From NCBI GenBank assembly GCA_038025085.1, contig CM076141.1, positions 20,655,001-20,719,000 on the forward strand: DNA of 64,000 bases, read 5' to 3'. The stretch is from Tetragonia tetragonoides (taxonomy: Eukaryota; Streptophyta; Magnoliopsida; Caryophyllales; Aizoaceae). The notes under the pieces are model-generated. The model did not search any database. It saw only the letters and a list, made by a program, of their open reading frames with translations, and had not been told where the DNA came from. Of the stretch, positions 11,976 through 23,399 are shown in pieces (position 1 is the stretch's first letter; every line of letters begins with the position of its first letter). The position numbers and the translations under genes were made by a program.

Positions 11976-12272
11976 CTAGGCATCGTGTAAAACCGCCCTT
12001 ACAAGCCTATCCGGGACCCAATAACTGACCCTGGGGGGCTCGCATCCATTGCGATATGGAGCAAAAATAATGACGTCGAAAAGTTTGTGTCCAGAGGCCC
12101 AGAACACGTCCCCTAGAGCATTCTTGGGGCCCGTTTGCCGTTTTCGCCTGAAATTTTATCGGGGGCTCTATCTTGGACCTTGGGGACCCCCGGAGCCCCG
12201 GGAGGGTCACCTTCATCCCCGAACTCCGATATAACACATGTCGCCCGTATTTGGGCCCTAACATTGGCATCG
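11976..12272. repeat. Satellite/IGS-like repeat, one unit
   Basis: The unit resumes directly after the LINE A tail (TAGGCATCGTGTAAAACCGC) and ends in the next ACATTGGCATCG at 12261-12272. At about 290 bp it is slightly shorter than the other units, because part of the CCCATGTCCCC block is missing. Confidence 0.9.
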
Positions 12273-12446
12273 CAGGTTGTAGTGTGCTGGTCCAGTAATG
12301 TTAGGTTTGTATGGTTGTTAGGGGATGTAGATCCTAAGGAACCCTACCTAGTAGGTGGCCTTGAATTTACATTGCCCTATGGGCTGTAATCTTGCTACAT
12401 TACAGCTGTTATTAATAGAATTTCTGATTTGCACCAAAAAAAAAAA
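12273..12446 (+). mobile_element. LINE copy E, extreme 5'-truncated insertion (3' UTR tail only)
   Basis: These 174 bases match only the end of the LINE 3' UTR (AGTGTGCTGGTCCAGTAATG, CCTACCTAGTAGGTGGCC, the stem-loop, TTTGCACC and an A tail). Perfect copies of ACATTGGCATCG flank it at 12261-12272 and 12447-12458. That is the signature of an abortive target-primed insertion. Its tail is closest to copy D, not to A, B or C. Confidence 0.93.
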
Positions 12447-12761
12447 ACATTGGCATCGCGTAAAATCTCCCTTACAAGCCTACAAGGGACCTAGTAACCG
12501 ACCCTGGGGGGCCTCCTATGACCCCTAGGGGTCTCCCGTGCGATATGGGGCGAAAATTTTGACGTCGAAAATTTGCGTCCTAAGGCCCAAAACACGTTCG
12601 CCAGAGCATTCCCAGGGCCCGGATGCCAATTATGCCTGAAATGTTTTCGGGCGAATCTATCATGGCCCCAGGGGACCTCCGGTACCTCGGGACGGTCACC
12701 TTCATCCCCAAACTCCGATATCAAACATTTCGCCCGTATTCAGGCCCTAACATTGGCATCG
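12447..12761. repeat. Satellite/IGS-like repeat, one unit
   Basis: The unit runs from the ACATTGGCATCG after copy E to the ACATTGGCATCG (12750-12761) at which copy B is inserted. The spacing is 303 bp. Confidence 0.92.
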
Positions 12762-12860
12762 AATTTCAGGCCTCACAAACTCGACACTTTCTCTCTCTAA
12801 AATGCTCTCAACTCTGGCCTCTACAGTGCTCGCTCACCATTGATGCAGCGCTGAGTTCTA

Positions 12861-14250
12861 ATGGGGAAGAAGGACAAAGCTAAGAGAGGGATTGGAAATC
12901 AAGATGACGATGCGGGAAATTCAGGAAATCAACCTTGTCCCACGAAAAATGTGTCTCAAAAACAACGAAGCAGCATAAACCATGAAAACCTAGATCGAGT
13001 TATGCGAAATCTTGCGAATGAATTAGAAGATTCAGAGGTAATGATGCCAGATGTCCAAACAGAAACTGTGCAGCAAATGGAATTAGCAAAGGAAAAAATC
13101 AATTCATGGCTTTCAAAGATGAAGGAAAAGGCAAAATCGCAAAGCTCTTCAGAATCTGAGGATGAAGAACCTAAGCAAGATAAACAACAGGAGGCTACAG
13201 CTGCTGGTAAGGTTTCAACTTGGGATAAATTTGATATATCTAAAATGAAAAATGCTGGTTTCAAATTGGATTATGTTGCACCAAATCTGCATGAGGGAAA
13301 ACCAGTGGGAGAAATAAATTTTATGGACATTGAATCAGAAATTAATTACTGGAACAAAGCTGTAGTTTGCTATGTGATGGGCTCTAAACCACCAATTAAC
13401 ATTCTTAGTGGTTTTCTAAGAAGAATTTGGGCAAAAAAAGGGATGAACAAGATAGCAAGCTTGAGAAATGGGCTAGTTTTGGTTAGATTTGACTCGTTGG
13501 AGCAACGAGATGCTGTTATCCAGGAGGGGGTGTACCATTTTGATAACAAACCCATGATAGTTAGGCCATGGTCAGAAAACATAGACTATGCTCAAGAGGA
13601 ACTCACTTCTGTGCCAATATGGGTCAAATTCCCTGGACTTAAGTATTGGAATGCAATGGGATTGAGCAAAATTGCAAGTCTGGTTGGAAGGCCAATGATG
13701 GCAGACAGAAATACAGAGCTCAAGGTGGGGATTCACTATGCTAGAGTCCTGATTGAAGTGCAAATAGGAGAGGATTACCCTGAGAAAATGCTTTTCAAGA
13801 ATGAGAGGGGGAACATAGTAGAACAAGAAGTGGACTATGATTGGAAGCCCATTCTGTGTAGTCACTGTAAAACAATATGGTCATAGTGAAACAGAATGCA
13901 GGAAAAAGAAGCATGTGCCTGCACCTGTGCAACAAGGGCCTGTGCATACTCAGCCTGCACAGCAGGAAATTCCTAGGGCTCAACAGTGGCAGAATGCAGG
14001 AAGAGGTAGAGGGCGAGCATGGAATGCAGGAAGAGGAGCAAGAACAGGAAGAGGCTACTACAGACAAGTTCAGCAGGCCAGAACTGTTATGCAAAACAGT
14101 TTTGACATTTTGCAAAATCAAGAAGAAATACAGGAAATCCAAAAGGAACAGACAGAAGCAGTAGTGGAGCCTGAGCAGCAAAAAGAGCAGAATTCAGATG
14201 AGGTGCCATTGCATGGTAAGTCTCCTATCTTGACTGGTAGTCATGGATAG
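12861..14250 (+). pseudogene. LINE B ORF1, intact except for one extra base in the zinc knuckle
   Basis: It starts MGKKDKAKRG at 12861. The DUF4283 region (INYWNKAVVCYVMG, GFLRRIWAKKGMNKIA, RFDSLEQRDAVIQEGVYHF) is complete, and the downstream PIWVKFPGL lacks two residues (NV) relative to the other copies. The frame stops at 13886 because one extra A in TGT AAAA CAA (about 13867-13872) disrupts the CCHC knuckle. The +1 frame continues with YGHSETECRKKK, a Gln/Arg/Gly-rich tail and SPILTGSHG to 14250, overlapping ORF2 by ATGGATAG. It could be a mutation or a +1 recoding site; copy A has the same lesion. Confidence 0.88.
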
Positions 14251-17200
14251 GATACTAGTTTGGAATTTCAGAGGCCTTAATGGCCCAAATAAACAGAGGG
14301 ATGTTTCCCTCTTTTGCAAAGAAAATAATTGTGGTTTGGTGGCTTTTCTAGAAATAGTAATCAGACTGGTTAACCTAGAAAAATACAAAAATAGTTTCAT
14401 GCCAGGTTGGGACTCTTACAACAATCACAATGAGCATAGATTGGGTAGAATATGGTTAAGATGGTTACCAAGCATTTTCAATGTGGATGTGATATTCTCA
14501 TCTGTGCAAATGATTATCTGTAAAGTGGTAAATATGGTGAAAAAAATGGAATTTGTGGTAAGCTTTGTATATGGCGTAAATGAAAAGGAGGAAAGAAGAG
14601 CACTATGGAAGGACCTAAATGATTTTGCAATTAATTGCAATAATCCATGGTTTATAGGGGGGGATTTTAATAATGTCTTGTTCCCTGAAAATAGAAAAGG
14701 TGGAGTACCAGTTGCTTATGCAGAAATACAGGATTTTAAAGAGTGCATAGAAAAATGTTTCCTCACTGAAATGGGGTGGTCAGGGTGCCAGTTTACTTGG
14801 AATAATAGGCATGAAAAGGGGGGGAGAGTTTATTCTAAAATTGATTGGGCTTTTGTAAACAGTCTCTGGCTACAGGAATTTGATCAATCTGATCTTATAT
14901 TCCACCCAGAGGGAGTTTCTGACCATTCCCCAATCTGTCTGTCTCTCCATAGAGAACTTACAAAAAAACACATCCCCTTTAAGTATTTCAACATGTGGAG
15001 CCTCCACTCTAATTTCCAAGCTAAGGTGCAGCAAGCTTGGAACTTCAGAACACAAGGCACAAAAATGTTCAGAGTGTACCAGAAATTGAAAAATGTGAGA
15101 ACAGTGCTAAAAAAGCTAAACAGGAATGAATTCAGACACATCCTTGCACAGGCAGATACAGCTAGGTTAGCCATGACTCAAGCACAGATTGAAGCCAACA
15201 AGGAGCCATTAAATGAGACAATGCAACAGCTTGAAGTACAGGCCAGGAAAAGATATAATGAGGTTAACATGGCAGCTGAAAATTTCTTACGGCAGAAAAG
15301 CAAGGCAAAGTGGATTCAGCTGGGAGATAGAAATAATCAATTCTTCCATGCAGTCATGAAGCAAAGAAGAAACAATAATAGAATCCATTCCATTAGGACA
15401 CAGCAGGGGACCCTACTGGAAGATCAGAACTTGGTTATGGAAGAATTTGTGAGGTTTTACAGGGATATGCTGGGGGTATCAGGGGTCAGAGCAACCACAG
15501 AAGAAGACAAATATTTCCAAGCAGGCCACAAACTGGACATTCACCAACAGATGAACCTCATAGCCCCTGTGAATGCAGATGAGGTGAAAAAAGCAATGTA
15601 TGAAATTGATTGCAATAAAAGCCCGGGACCTGATTGGTTTGGATCAGGTTTTTTCAAAGAAACATGGCAAATTATAGGGGAAGAAGTGACTGGAGCTATA
15701 ATTGATTTTTTTGACTCATCTAGAATGCTCAAGGAGGTGAATGCTACAAACTTATGCCTTGTACAGAAGATACAAAATCTGGAAAAGGCTTTAGATCTCA
15801 GACCAATTGCTTGTTGTAATACAATCTACAAATGCATCTCCAAGATCTTGTGTGGGAGACTGGCAAAAGTACTACCTGAGCTGGTGTCAGTGAACCAGGG
15901 AGCCTTTGTTAGACAGAGGTCTATTGTCAACAACATCATTATATGTCAGGATCTTATTAAGCACTATAACAGGAAACAATCATCTCCTAGGTGCTTAATG
16001 AAGATAGACATAAGGAAAGCATATGACACCATACACTGGGGCTTTCTGAAGGAAATGCTGCAAGGGCATGGATTCCCTGTAAAATTCAGTGGATGGCTAT
16101 TAGAATGCATCAAAACAGCAAGTTTCAGTATTAATATAAATGGAGAAGCACATGGAAACTTTATTGCAAAACGTGGTATCAGACAAGGTGACCCAATCTC
16201 TCCATTAATATTTGTACTGGTAATGGAATATCTGTCAAGGATCCTGAAAATAGCATGCATGGACAAGAGCTTCAGCTGGCACCCCATGTGCAAAGATCTT
16301 GCATTAAGTCACCTGTGCTTTGCTGATGACTTAATGTGTTTCTGTAAAGCAGACCCTGCATCTGTGAGCACCATGATGAACAGCATAAACCATTTCTCAA
16401 AAGCAACAGGCTTGTATGCAAACAAGGAAAAATCAAACATTTACATAGCAGGGGTGAATGAACAAGGAAAAAATGAACTGTTACACATTTCAAGCTTCAG
16501 GGAGGGTACTTTGCCCATGAGATACCTAGGTGTCCCACTATCCCCTTCAACATGGAGCAAAATAGATTGTGAATGCTTGGTGGACAAAATGACAAAAAAG
16601 TTGCAGATCTGGGCCTCTAGGAACCTTTCTTATGCAGGGAGAGTCCAACTAATAAACTCTGTATTATTCTCCATTCATGTATACTGGTCAAGCATCTTCA
16701 TAATGCCAACTGGGGTACATAAAAGTGTGGAGCAAAAATGTAGATTTTTCTTGTGGGGGACAACTGAACAGAAGAATAAGACAAGCTTGGTGGCTTGGGA
16801 TATTGTGTGCAAACCAAGGAAAAATGCGGGACTTAATGTAAAGAATTGCAAATGGTTCAACATAGCTCTAAATGGCAAGCACATCTGGGATATAGCAACA
16901 AAAAAAGACACTTTGTGGGTGAGATGGATCAATGGGGTTTATCTGAAAGGAGTAAATCTCTGGAATTATGCTCCAGTATGGGGCACAAGCTGGTACTGGA
17001 ATAAACTGAACAAAATCAAAAGTTACTTCCAGGGGCAATACACAACAAGGGGGGTATGGAAATATGCATCTGATGGCATTTATTCTGCTGCAAGTGGATA
17101 CAGAATGCTACAAGGAAACATGCCAAAATGTAGACATGCAGATTTGATATGGGGGAAGATATCCATGCCTAGACATAGCTTTTGCCTGTGGCTGGCTCAA

Positions 17201-17638
17201 ATGGATAGATTATTAACAAAGGACAGGTTGCAGAGAATGGGTTTCCTGAATGGGGATGCTATATGCTACCTGTGCAAGCAGAAACCAGAGGACCACAACC
17301 ACCTGTTCTTCAACTGCACAGTGTCAACAGCAGTCCTGGAGCAGCTAAGGGGATGGCTGCAAATTTCAGCAAAAGCAAAAACTATTCAGGGGATGCTCAA
17401 CTGGATAAGCAGACAAAAATGCTCGAGACTCAGGAAGGAAGTATATGCATTAGCGCTAGCAGCAGCAGTTTATTGGGTATGGAGATGTAGGAATACTCAT
17501 TATGCAGGAAAAGGCAGCATACCAGTGCCACAGATCATGCAACAGGTTCAGCAAGCTGTCAGGTGCAGAATCCAACAATGCAGTAACAGCAAGAGGAAGT
17601 TTTCCACCAAGGACAAGAGATGGATAGGGGAAATATAG
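14243..17638 (+). CDS. LINE B ORF2: endonuclease-reverse transcriptase, uninterrupted
   Basis: The 1131-residue frame is open from the ATG that overlaps the ORF1 stop. It would nick target DNA and reverse-transcribe the element RNA at the nick. The N-terminal APE-type endonuclease has Glu in AFLEIVI (about residue 37), GGDFNNVL (about 138) and VSDHSP (about 226). The RT has MKIDIRKAYDTIHW (about 588), KRGIRQGDPISP and CFADDLMCF (about 693). The C-terminal domain has CYLCKQKPEDHNHLFFNC (about 1007-1024). No RNase H domain is visible. Oddities are EIVI where the other copies have ETKI or QTKI, and GPDWFGSGFF where they have GPDGFG. It is the only full ORF2 in the window, but activity is unproven. 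Confidence 0.93.
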   Translation: MDRILVWNFRGLNGPNKQRDVSLFCKENNCGLVAFLEIVIRLVNLEKYKNSFMPGWDSYNNHNEHRLGRIWLRWLPSIFNVDVIFSSVQMIICKVVNMVKKMEFVVSFVYGVNEKEERRALWKDLNDFAINCNNPWFIGGDFNNVLFPENRKGGVPVAYAEIQDFKECIEKCFLTEMGWSGCQFTWNNRHEKGGRVYSKIDWAFVNSLWLQEFDQSDLIFHPEGVSDHSPICLSLHRELTKKHIPFKYFNMWSLHSNFQAKVQQAWNFRTQGTKMFRVYQKLKNVRTVLKKLNRNEFRHILAQADTARLAMTQAQIEANKEPLNETMQQLEVQARKRYNEVNMAAENFLRQKSKAKWIQLGDRNNQFFHAVMKQRRNNNRIHSIRTQQGTLLEDQNLVMEEFVRFYRDMLGVSGVRATTEEDKYFQAGHKLDIHQQMNLIAPVNADEVKKAMYEIDCNKSPGPDWFGSGFFKETWQIIGEEVTGAIIDFFDSSRMLKEVNATNLCLVQKIQNLEKALDLRPIACCNTIYKCISKILCGRLAKVLPELVSVNQGAFVRQRSIVNNIIICQDLIKHYNRKQSSPRCLMKIDIRKAYDTIHWGFLKEMLQGHGFPVKFSGWLLECIKTASFSININGEAHGNFIAKRGIRQGDPISPLIFVLVMEYLSRILKIACMDKSFSWHPMCKDLALSHLCFADDLMCFCKADPASVSTMMNSINHFSKATGLYANKEKSNIYIAGVNEQGKNELLHISSFREGTLPMRYLGVPLSPSTWSKIDCECLVDKMTKKLQIWASRNLSYAGRVQLINSVLFSIHVYWSSIFIMPTGVHKSVEQKCRFFLWGTTEQKNKTSLVAWDIVCKPRKNAGLNVKNCKWFNIALNGKHIWDIATKKDTLWVRWINGVYLKGVNLWNYAPVWGTSWYWNKLNKIKSYFQGQYTTRGVWKYASDGIYSAASGYRMLQGNMPKCRHADLIWGKISMPRHSFCLWLAQMDRLLTKDRLQRMGFLNGDAICYLCKQKPEDHNHLFFNCTVSTAVLEQLRGWLQISAKAKTIQGMLNWISRQKCSRLRKEVYALALAAAVYWVWRCRNTHYAGKGSIPVPQIMQQVQQAVRCRIQQCSNSKRKFSTKDKRWIGEI

Positions 17639-18228
17639 TCAGAAGTGAACTGGACCAGAACATGCAGTAGAGCAAGCAGACAGTCTGCATCAGACAGAAA
17701 AGGCAGCATCAGAACTAATCAGGGCTTCAGCAAAAAATCAAGCAATTCTGCAAGGCATCAAAACATGTGTAGGAAAATAGGCAGCAGGTTTCATAAGGGA
17801 AGCAGAAGCAGGTTTGCTGTAGCTAGGCTGAGAATCAGGTAGCAGGGCCCAGCAGGTAATCAGTAGCAGCTGCTGAAGCCAGACAGTGTGAAGAATGTTA
17901 CAGAATTCAGAAGTATTGGAAAACTAGAAGAAGCTGTAATATTTTTAGCTTAATATGTTTTTGTATTTTGTTGTAAGTCAGTAAAGATTGCTGTAATTTG
18001 TTGTGTTTACAGAGATGGTGAACCACTGCCTGTAGTGAGTTACACCAGAATTGAAGGGTTGTAAGGTAGTGAAGGGATGCAGAAAAAAGGAACCCTACCT
18101 AGTAGGTGGCCTTGGATCTGCATTGCCTAAGGGTTGTAATCTTGTTACATTACAGTGAGCAATAACACAATTTCTGACTTGCACCAAAAAAAAACAAAAA
18201 AAAAAAAAAAAAAAAAACAAAAAACAAA

Positions 18229-18839
18229 ACATTGGCATCGAGTAAAACCGCCCTTAAAAGCCTATCAGGGACATAATAAACGACCCTAAGGGCCTCCCAT
18301 GTCCCCTACGGGTCTGCCGTGCGATATGGGGCAAAAATATTGACGTTGAAAATTTGCGTTCGGAGGCCCAGAACACAGCCCCTTGAGCATTCCCGGGGCC
18401 TGGTTGCCGTTTTCGCCCGAAATTTTTTCGGCGGCTCTATCATGGCCCTAGGGGACCCCTGGTGCCCCGGGATGGTCAACTTCATCCCCGAATTCCGATA
18501 TCACACATGTCGCCCGTATTCCGGCCTAAACATTAGCATCGCGTAAAATCGCCCTTACATGCCTATCAGGGACCCAATAATCGACCCTAGGGGCCTCCCA
18601 TGTTCCCTAGGGGTCTCCCGTGCGATATGTGGCGAAAATATTGACGTCGAAAAGTTTGCGTCCGGAGGCCCAGAATACGTCCCATAGAGCATTCCCGGGG
18701 CCCGGTTGCCATTTTTGCCCGAAATTTTTTCGGTGGCTCTATCATGGCCCTAGGGAACACCTGGTGCCCCGGGAGGGTCAACTTCATCCCCGAACTCCGA
18801 TATCACTCATGTCGCCCGTATTCGGGCCTTAACATTGGC
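18229..18839. repeat. Satellite/IGS-like tandem repeat, two units
   Basis: Units begin at 18229 and 18530 (ACATTAGCATCG), 301 and 302 bp long. They are close to each other, sharing GTGCGATATG, ATTGACGT, GAGCATTCCCGGGGCC, TTTTTTCGG and GGCTCTATCATGG. Copy C interrupts the next start motif after ACATTGGC at 18832-18839. Confidence 0.92.
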
Positions 18840-20013
18840 GAAAGAAAAAATCAATTCTTGGATGTCGAAGATGAAGGAAAGGGCTAACAACCAAGGTTCG
18901 GATGAGGAAGAGGCTGAAATTGCAGAAAAAGGCAAACAACAGCAATTTGCAGATACAGGTAAAACATCTGCTTGGGAAAAATTCGACATAACTAAGCTTA
19001 AAAATGCTGGATTTAAACTGGATTTTATAGCACCTGTTATGGTCGAAGGAAAACCTGTAGGAGAAATTAATTTCAAGGACATAGAATCTGAAATTAATTA
19101 CTGGAACCAATCTGTTGTTTGCTATGTCATGGGATCAAGGCCACCTATTAATGTGCTTAGTGGTTTTCTTAGAAGAATTTGGTCGAAGAGGGGCATGAAT
19201 AAAATAGCACAGATGAAATATGGGCTAGTAATTGTTAGATTTGATTCAATGGAACAGAGAGATGCTGTGCTAGAGGAAGGGGTTTATCACTTTGATAATA
19301 AACCCATGATTGTGAGACCTTGGGCTGAGAATATAGACTATGTACATGAGGAACTCACATCTGTTCCCATTTGGGTTAAATTCCCTGGTTTGAATGTCAA
19401 GTATTGGAATGCAATGGGGCTGAGCAAAATTGCAAGCCTTGTAGGTAGACCAATGATGGCTGACAGGAACACTGAACTGAAAATAGGAATTCAGTATGCC
19501 AGGGTACTGATTGAAGTGGAAATAGGGGGAGATTACCCTGATAAGGTGCACTACAAGAATGAAAGAGGGAATATAGTGGAGCAAGAAGTTGAGTATGACT
19601 GGAAACCTGTACTATGCAACTATTGCGAACAACATGGACATAGTGAGACTGAATGCAGGAAAAAGACAGTAACACAGGAACCTGAGACTCAATCAGGGCC
19701 TAAGCAGCAACTACCTGTACAGCAACCTAAGCCAAGAGAGCAATGGCTGAATGCAGGGAGAGGCAGAGGCAGAATGGGCAATGCAGGGAGAGGGATGAGG
19801 GCTGGGAGAGGATACTACAGACAAATCCAACAGACAAACAATGCTACAACTCAGTTACAGAATCCCTTTCATATACTGCAAAATACAGATGGGGAACAGG
19901 AGGGGAAGCAGACACAAGGTCCAGAAACAGTGCCAGGCACACAAGATGATCAGACACAAGAGAAAGTGCCAATACATGGTAAGTCTCCTATCTTGACTAG
20001 TAGTCATGGATAG
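18840..20013 (+). pseudogene. LINE C ORF1, 5'-truncated but otherwise open
   Basis: The frame enters from the truncation point (KEKINSWMSKMKERA) and stays open to 20013. It has the DUF4283 core (NQSVVCYVMG, GFLRRIWSKRGMNKIA, MIVRPWAENIDYV) and an in-frame CCHC zinc knuckle, CNYCEQHGHSETEC. It also has a Gly/Arg-rich tail and the terminal SPILTSSHG. It lacks the extra base seen in copies A and B, so it shows the uninterrupted reading frame of this family. No native start codon remains. Confidence 0.88.
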
Positions 20014-23000
20014 GTTGCTTATATGGAATTTTAGAGGCCTGAATGGCCCAAATAAGCAGAGGGATGTGGCCCTCTATTGTAAAAAAAAAAAATGTGGTTT
20101 GGTGGCTTTTCTTGAAACAAAAATTAGATTAGTTTATTTGGAAAAATGCAAAAAAAGCTTCATGACAGAGTGGGAATCCTTTAGTAATCATAATGAACAT
20201 AGACATGGCAGAATTTGGATTAGATGGTTACCTGAATATTTTCATGTTGAAATTATCTTCTCCTCTGTGCAAATGGTCATATGTAAAGTGAGAAATATGG
20301 AGAGGAAAAAGGATTTTGTGGTGAGTTTTGTATATGGAATGAATGAAAAAGAAGATAGGAAGCAACTGTGGAATGATATTAATGATTTTGCTACTGTCTG
20401 CAACAAACCATGGATTGTTGGGGGAGACTTCAACAATGTCCTGCTACCTGGGAACAGACAAGGTGCCCTGCCAGTCACTCTTGCTGAAATACAGGATTTT
20501 AAAGCCTGTATTGATAGCAGTTTCCTCACTGAAATGAGGTGATCTGGGTGCCAATTTACCTGGAATAATAGACATGAGGGGGGGGGGAAGAGTATACTCT
20601 AAGATAGACTGGGCCTTTGTAAACAGCTTCTGGGTACAGGAGTTTGACCAGTGCACTCTACAGTTCATGCCAGAGGATGTATCTGATCATACCCCTATCT
20701 GCATTACTCTTCACAAAAACCTAACTATAAATAAATCCCCCTTTAAATTCTTCAATATGTGGTGCCTCCACTCTGAATTCCTAGCCTTGGTGCAGCAAGC
20801 ATGGAATTGTAGAACAAAAGGTACAAAAATGTTTAGGGTTTACCAAAAATTGAAAAGTGTAAAACATGCCCTGAAAAAGCTTAACAGAACTGAATTCAGT
20901 GACATCTTAGCCCAGACTGATATTGCTAGATCAGTAATGAATCAAGCCCAATCAGAAGCAAACAAAGAGCCACTGAATGAGATATTGCAGAAGGGAGAAA
21001 TCAAGGCTAGGAGTAGGTTCAATGAACTGAACATGGCAGCTGAGATTTTCCTACAACAAAAAAGTAAGGCTAGATGGGTGCAATTGGGAGATGGAAATAA
21101 TCAGTTTTTCCATGCAATTATGAAACAGAGAAGGCAACAAAACAACCTACACTCCATAAAGACACAAGAGAGCATCGTACTGGAGGACAAAGACCTGATT
21201 ATTGAAGAATTTGTGGGGTTTTACAGGAGTATGTTGGGGGTATCAGGCTCTAGAGATACTACAGCAGAGGAGAGCTTCTTTTCAGCAGGAAATAAACTTA
21301 ATATGCAACAACAACTGACCATCATTACACCTGTGACTGCTGAAGAAGTACAGAGAGCTATGTTTGACATTGACAGCAATAAAAGCCCAGGCCCTGATGG
21401 CTTTGGATCAGGTTTTTTCAAAGAAACATGGAGCATTGTGGGGGAAGAAGTGACCAGTGCAATTATAGACTTTTTTGAGTCCTCTAAAATGCTTAAAGAA
21501 GTAAATGCAACTAACCTTTGTCTTGTGCAGAAGATAGAAAACCCAGAAAAGGCTTCTGATTTCAGACCTATAGCATGCTGCAACACCATAAACAAATGCA
21601 TCTCCAAGATCCTCTGTGGGAGATTGGCAACAGTGCTACCTGATCTCATCTCTGTAAACCAGGGTGCTTTTGTGGCACAGAGGTCAATTGTACACAACAT
21701 CATGATATGTCAGGACCTAATTAAGCACTACAACAGGAAGCAATCCTCACCTAGATGCTTGATGAAGATTGACCTTAGGAAAGTATATGACACAATCCAT
21801 TGGAGATTTGTCAAAGAGATGCTGCAAGGGTATGGGTTCCCAGTCAAGTTCATGGGCTGGATACTTGAATGTATACAAACTGCAAGCTTCAGCATCAACA
21901 TAAATGGAGGGAAGCATGGTTACTTTCTTGCTAAACGAGGCATCAGGCAGGGAGACCCAGTATCTCCATTGATTTTTGTGCTGGTCATGGAATATCTCTC
22001 AAGAATTCTGAAAATAGCATGCATGGAAAAAAGCTTCAGTTGGCACCCAATGTGCAAGGAACTTGCACTGAGTCACTTGTGCTTTGCTGATGACTTGATG
22101 TGTTTCTGCAAAGCATCCCCTGAATCTGTAAGTATAATGATGAATTGCATTAACTACTTTGCACAAGCTACTGGCCTGTATGCTAACAAGGAGAAATCCA
22201 ACTTATACATAGTTGGTGTGAATGAGGAAAGTAAAAAAGAACTGTTAGCAATATCTGGGTTCAGGGAGGGAACACTACCTATGAAGTATTTAGGAGTCCC
22301 ACTTTCCCCATCAAAATGGAGTAAAATTGACTGTGAGTGCTTGGTTGATAAAATGACAAGAAAATTGCAGATCTGGGCTTCTAGGAATCTCTCATATGTA
22401 GGAAGAGCTCAACTCATAAATTCTGTGCTGTTTTCTATACATGTGTACTGGTCTAGCATATTTATACTGCCTGCAGGGGTACTTAAAAGGGTAGAAAAAA
22501 AATGCAGAGATTTCTTATGGGGGTCCACTGATCAGAAGCAGAAAACCAGTCTGGTGGCTTGGGATATGGTTTGCAGACCTAGGAAAAATGGAGGCATAAA
22601 CATAAAAAACTGCAAATGGTTTAATATTGCCCTAAATGGGAAACATATCTGGGATTTAGCCACAAAAAAAGATACCTTGTGGGTAAAATGGATTAATGGA
22701 ATATATCTGAAAGGTACCAACTTCTGGAACTATGCACCAGTCTGGGGTGCCAGTTGGTACTGGAATAAACTCAACAAAATCAAGACATATTTCCAGGAGC
22801 ATTATACAGTTAGAGGGGTCTGGAAGGGAGATGCTAGTGGATGCTATACAGCTGCAAGGGGATACAGTACTCTGCTGGGAGTTATGCCAAAGTATAGACA
22901 TGCCAATCTGATTTGGGGAAGGGTAACCATGCCAAGACACAGTTCCTGCTTATGGCTAGCTCAGCAGGGAAGACTACTAACTAAGGACAGATTGCTGAAA

Positions 23001-23399
23001 ATGGGTTTTTTGAATGGTGATGTTGTTTGCAATATGTGTAAAGCAAAGCCAAAAGACCATAATCACCTTTTCTTCAGCTGCAGTGTGGCAACAGGTGTAT
23101 TAGATCAGCTGAGATGCTGGTTGCAGATTACACCAAGAGCAAACACAATTCAGGGCATGCTGAACTGGATAACCAGGCAGAAATGTTCAATTTTCAGGAA
23201 AGAAGTGTATGCAGCAGGGCTTGCAGCAGCTGTATACTGGGTATGGAGAGGCAGGAATATCAAGCACTTTGTGGGAAGCAGTCTATCTATATGACAGACC
23301 ATGCAGCAGATACAGCAAACAGTGAGGATCAGAATACAGCAATGCAGCAGGCTAAGAAAGATCAACAGCAGGGATAAAAAATGGTTAGAGAGATTTTAA
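20006..23399 (+). pseudogene. LINE C ORF2, three lesions
   Basis: It starts MDRLLIWNFRGLNGPN at 20006, overlapping the ORF1 stop by 8 bases. A TGA at 20540 replaces a Trp codon. A lengthened G run near 20578-20588 shifts the frame. From 20574 the frame is open through the rest of the endonuclease (SKIDWAFVN), RT (MKIDLRKVYDTIHW, CFADDLMCF) and the zinc-binding domain (CNMCKAKPKDHNHLFFSC). A late TGA at 23292 precedes a further 35 in-frame codons that match the ends of copies A and D. Confidence 0.88.

Larger units (their letters stand above)
12762..18228 (+). mobile_element. LINE copy B (L1 clade), full length, best preserved
   Basis: It begins with about 25 bases absent from the other copies (AATTTCAGGCC...), then the shared CT-rich leader, ORF1, an intact ORF2, a 590-bp 3' UTR and a long A-rich tail. 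Perfect target-site duplications ACATTGGCATCG lie at 12750-12761 and 18229-18240. The 3' UTR (17639-18180) has no gene. It is CAG-rich at first, then carries the shared CCTACCTAGTAGGTGGCC block and stem-loop. The long tail and perfect duplications suggest a fairly recent insertion. Confidence 0.95.
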
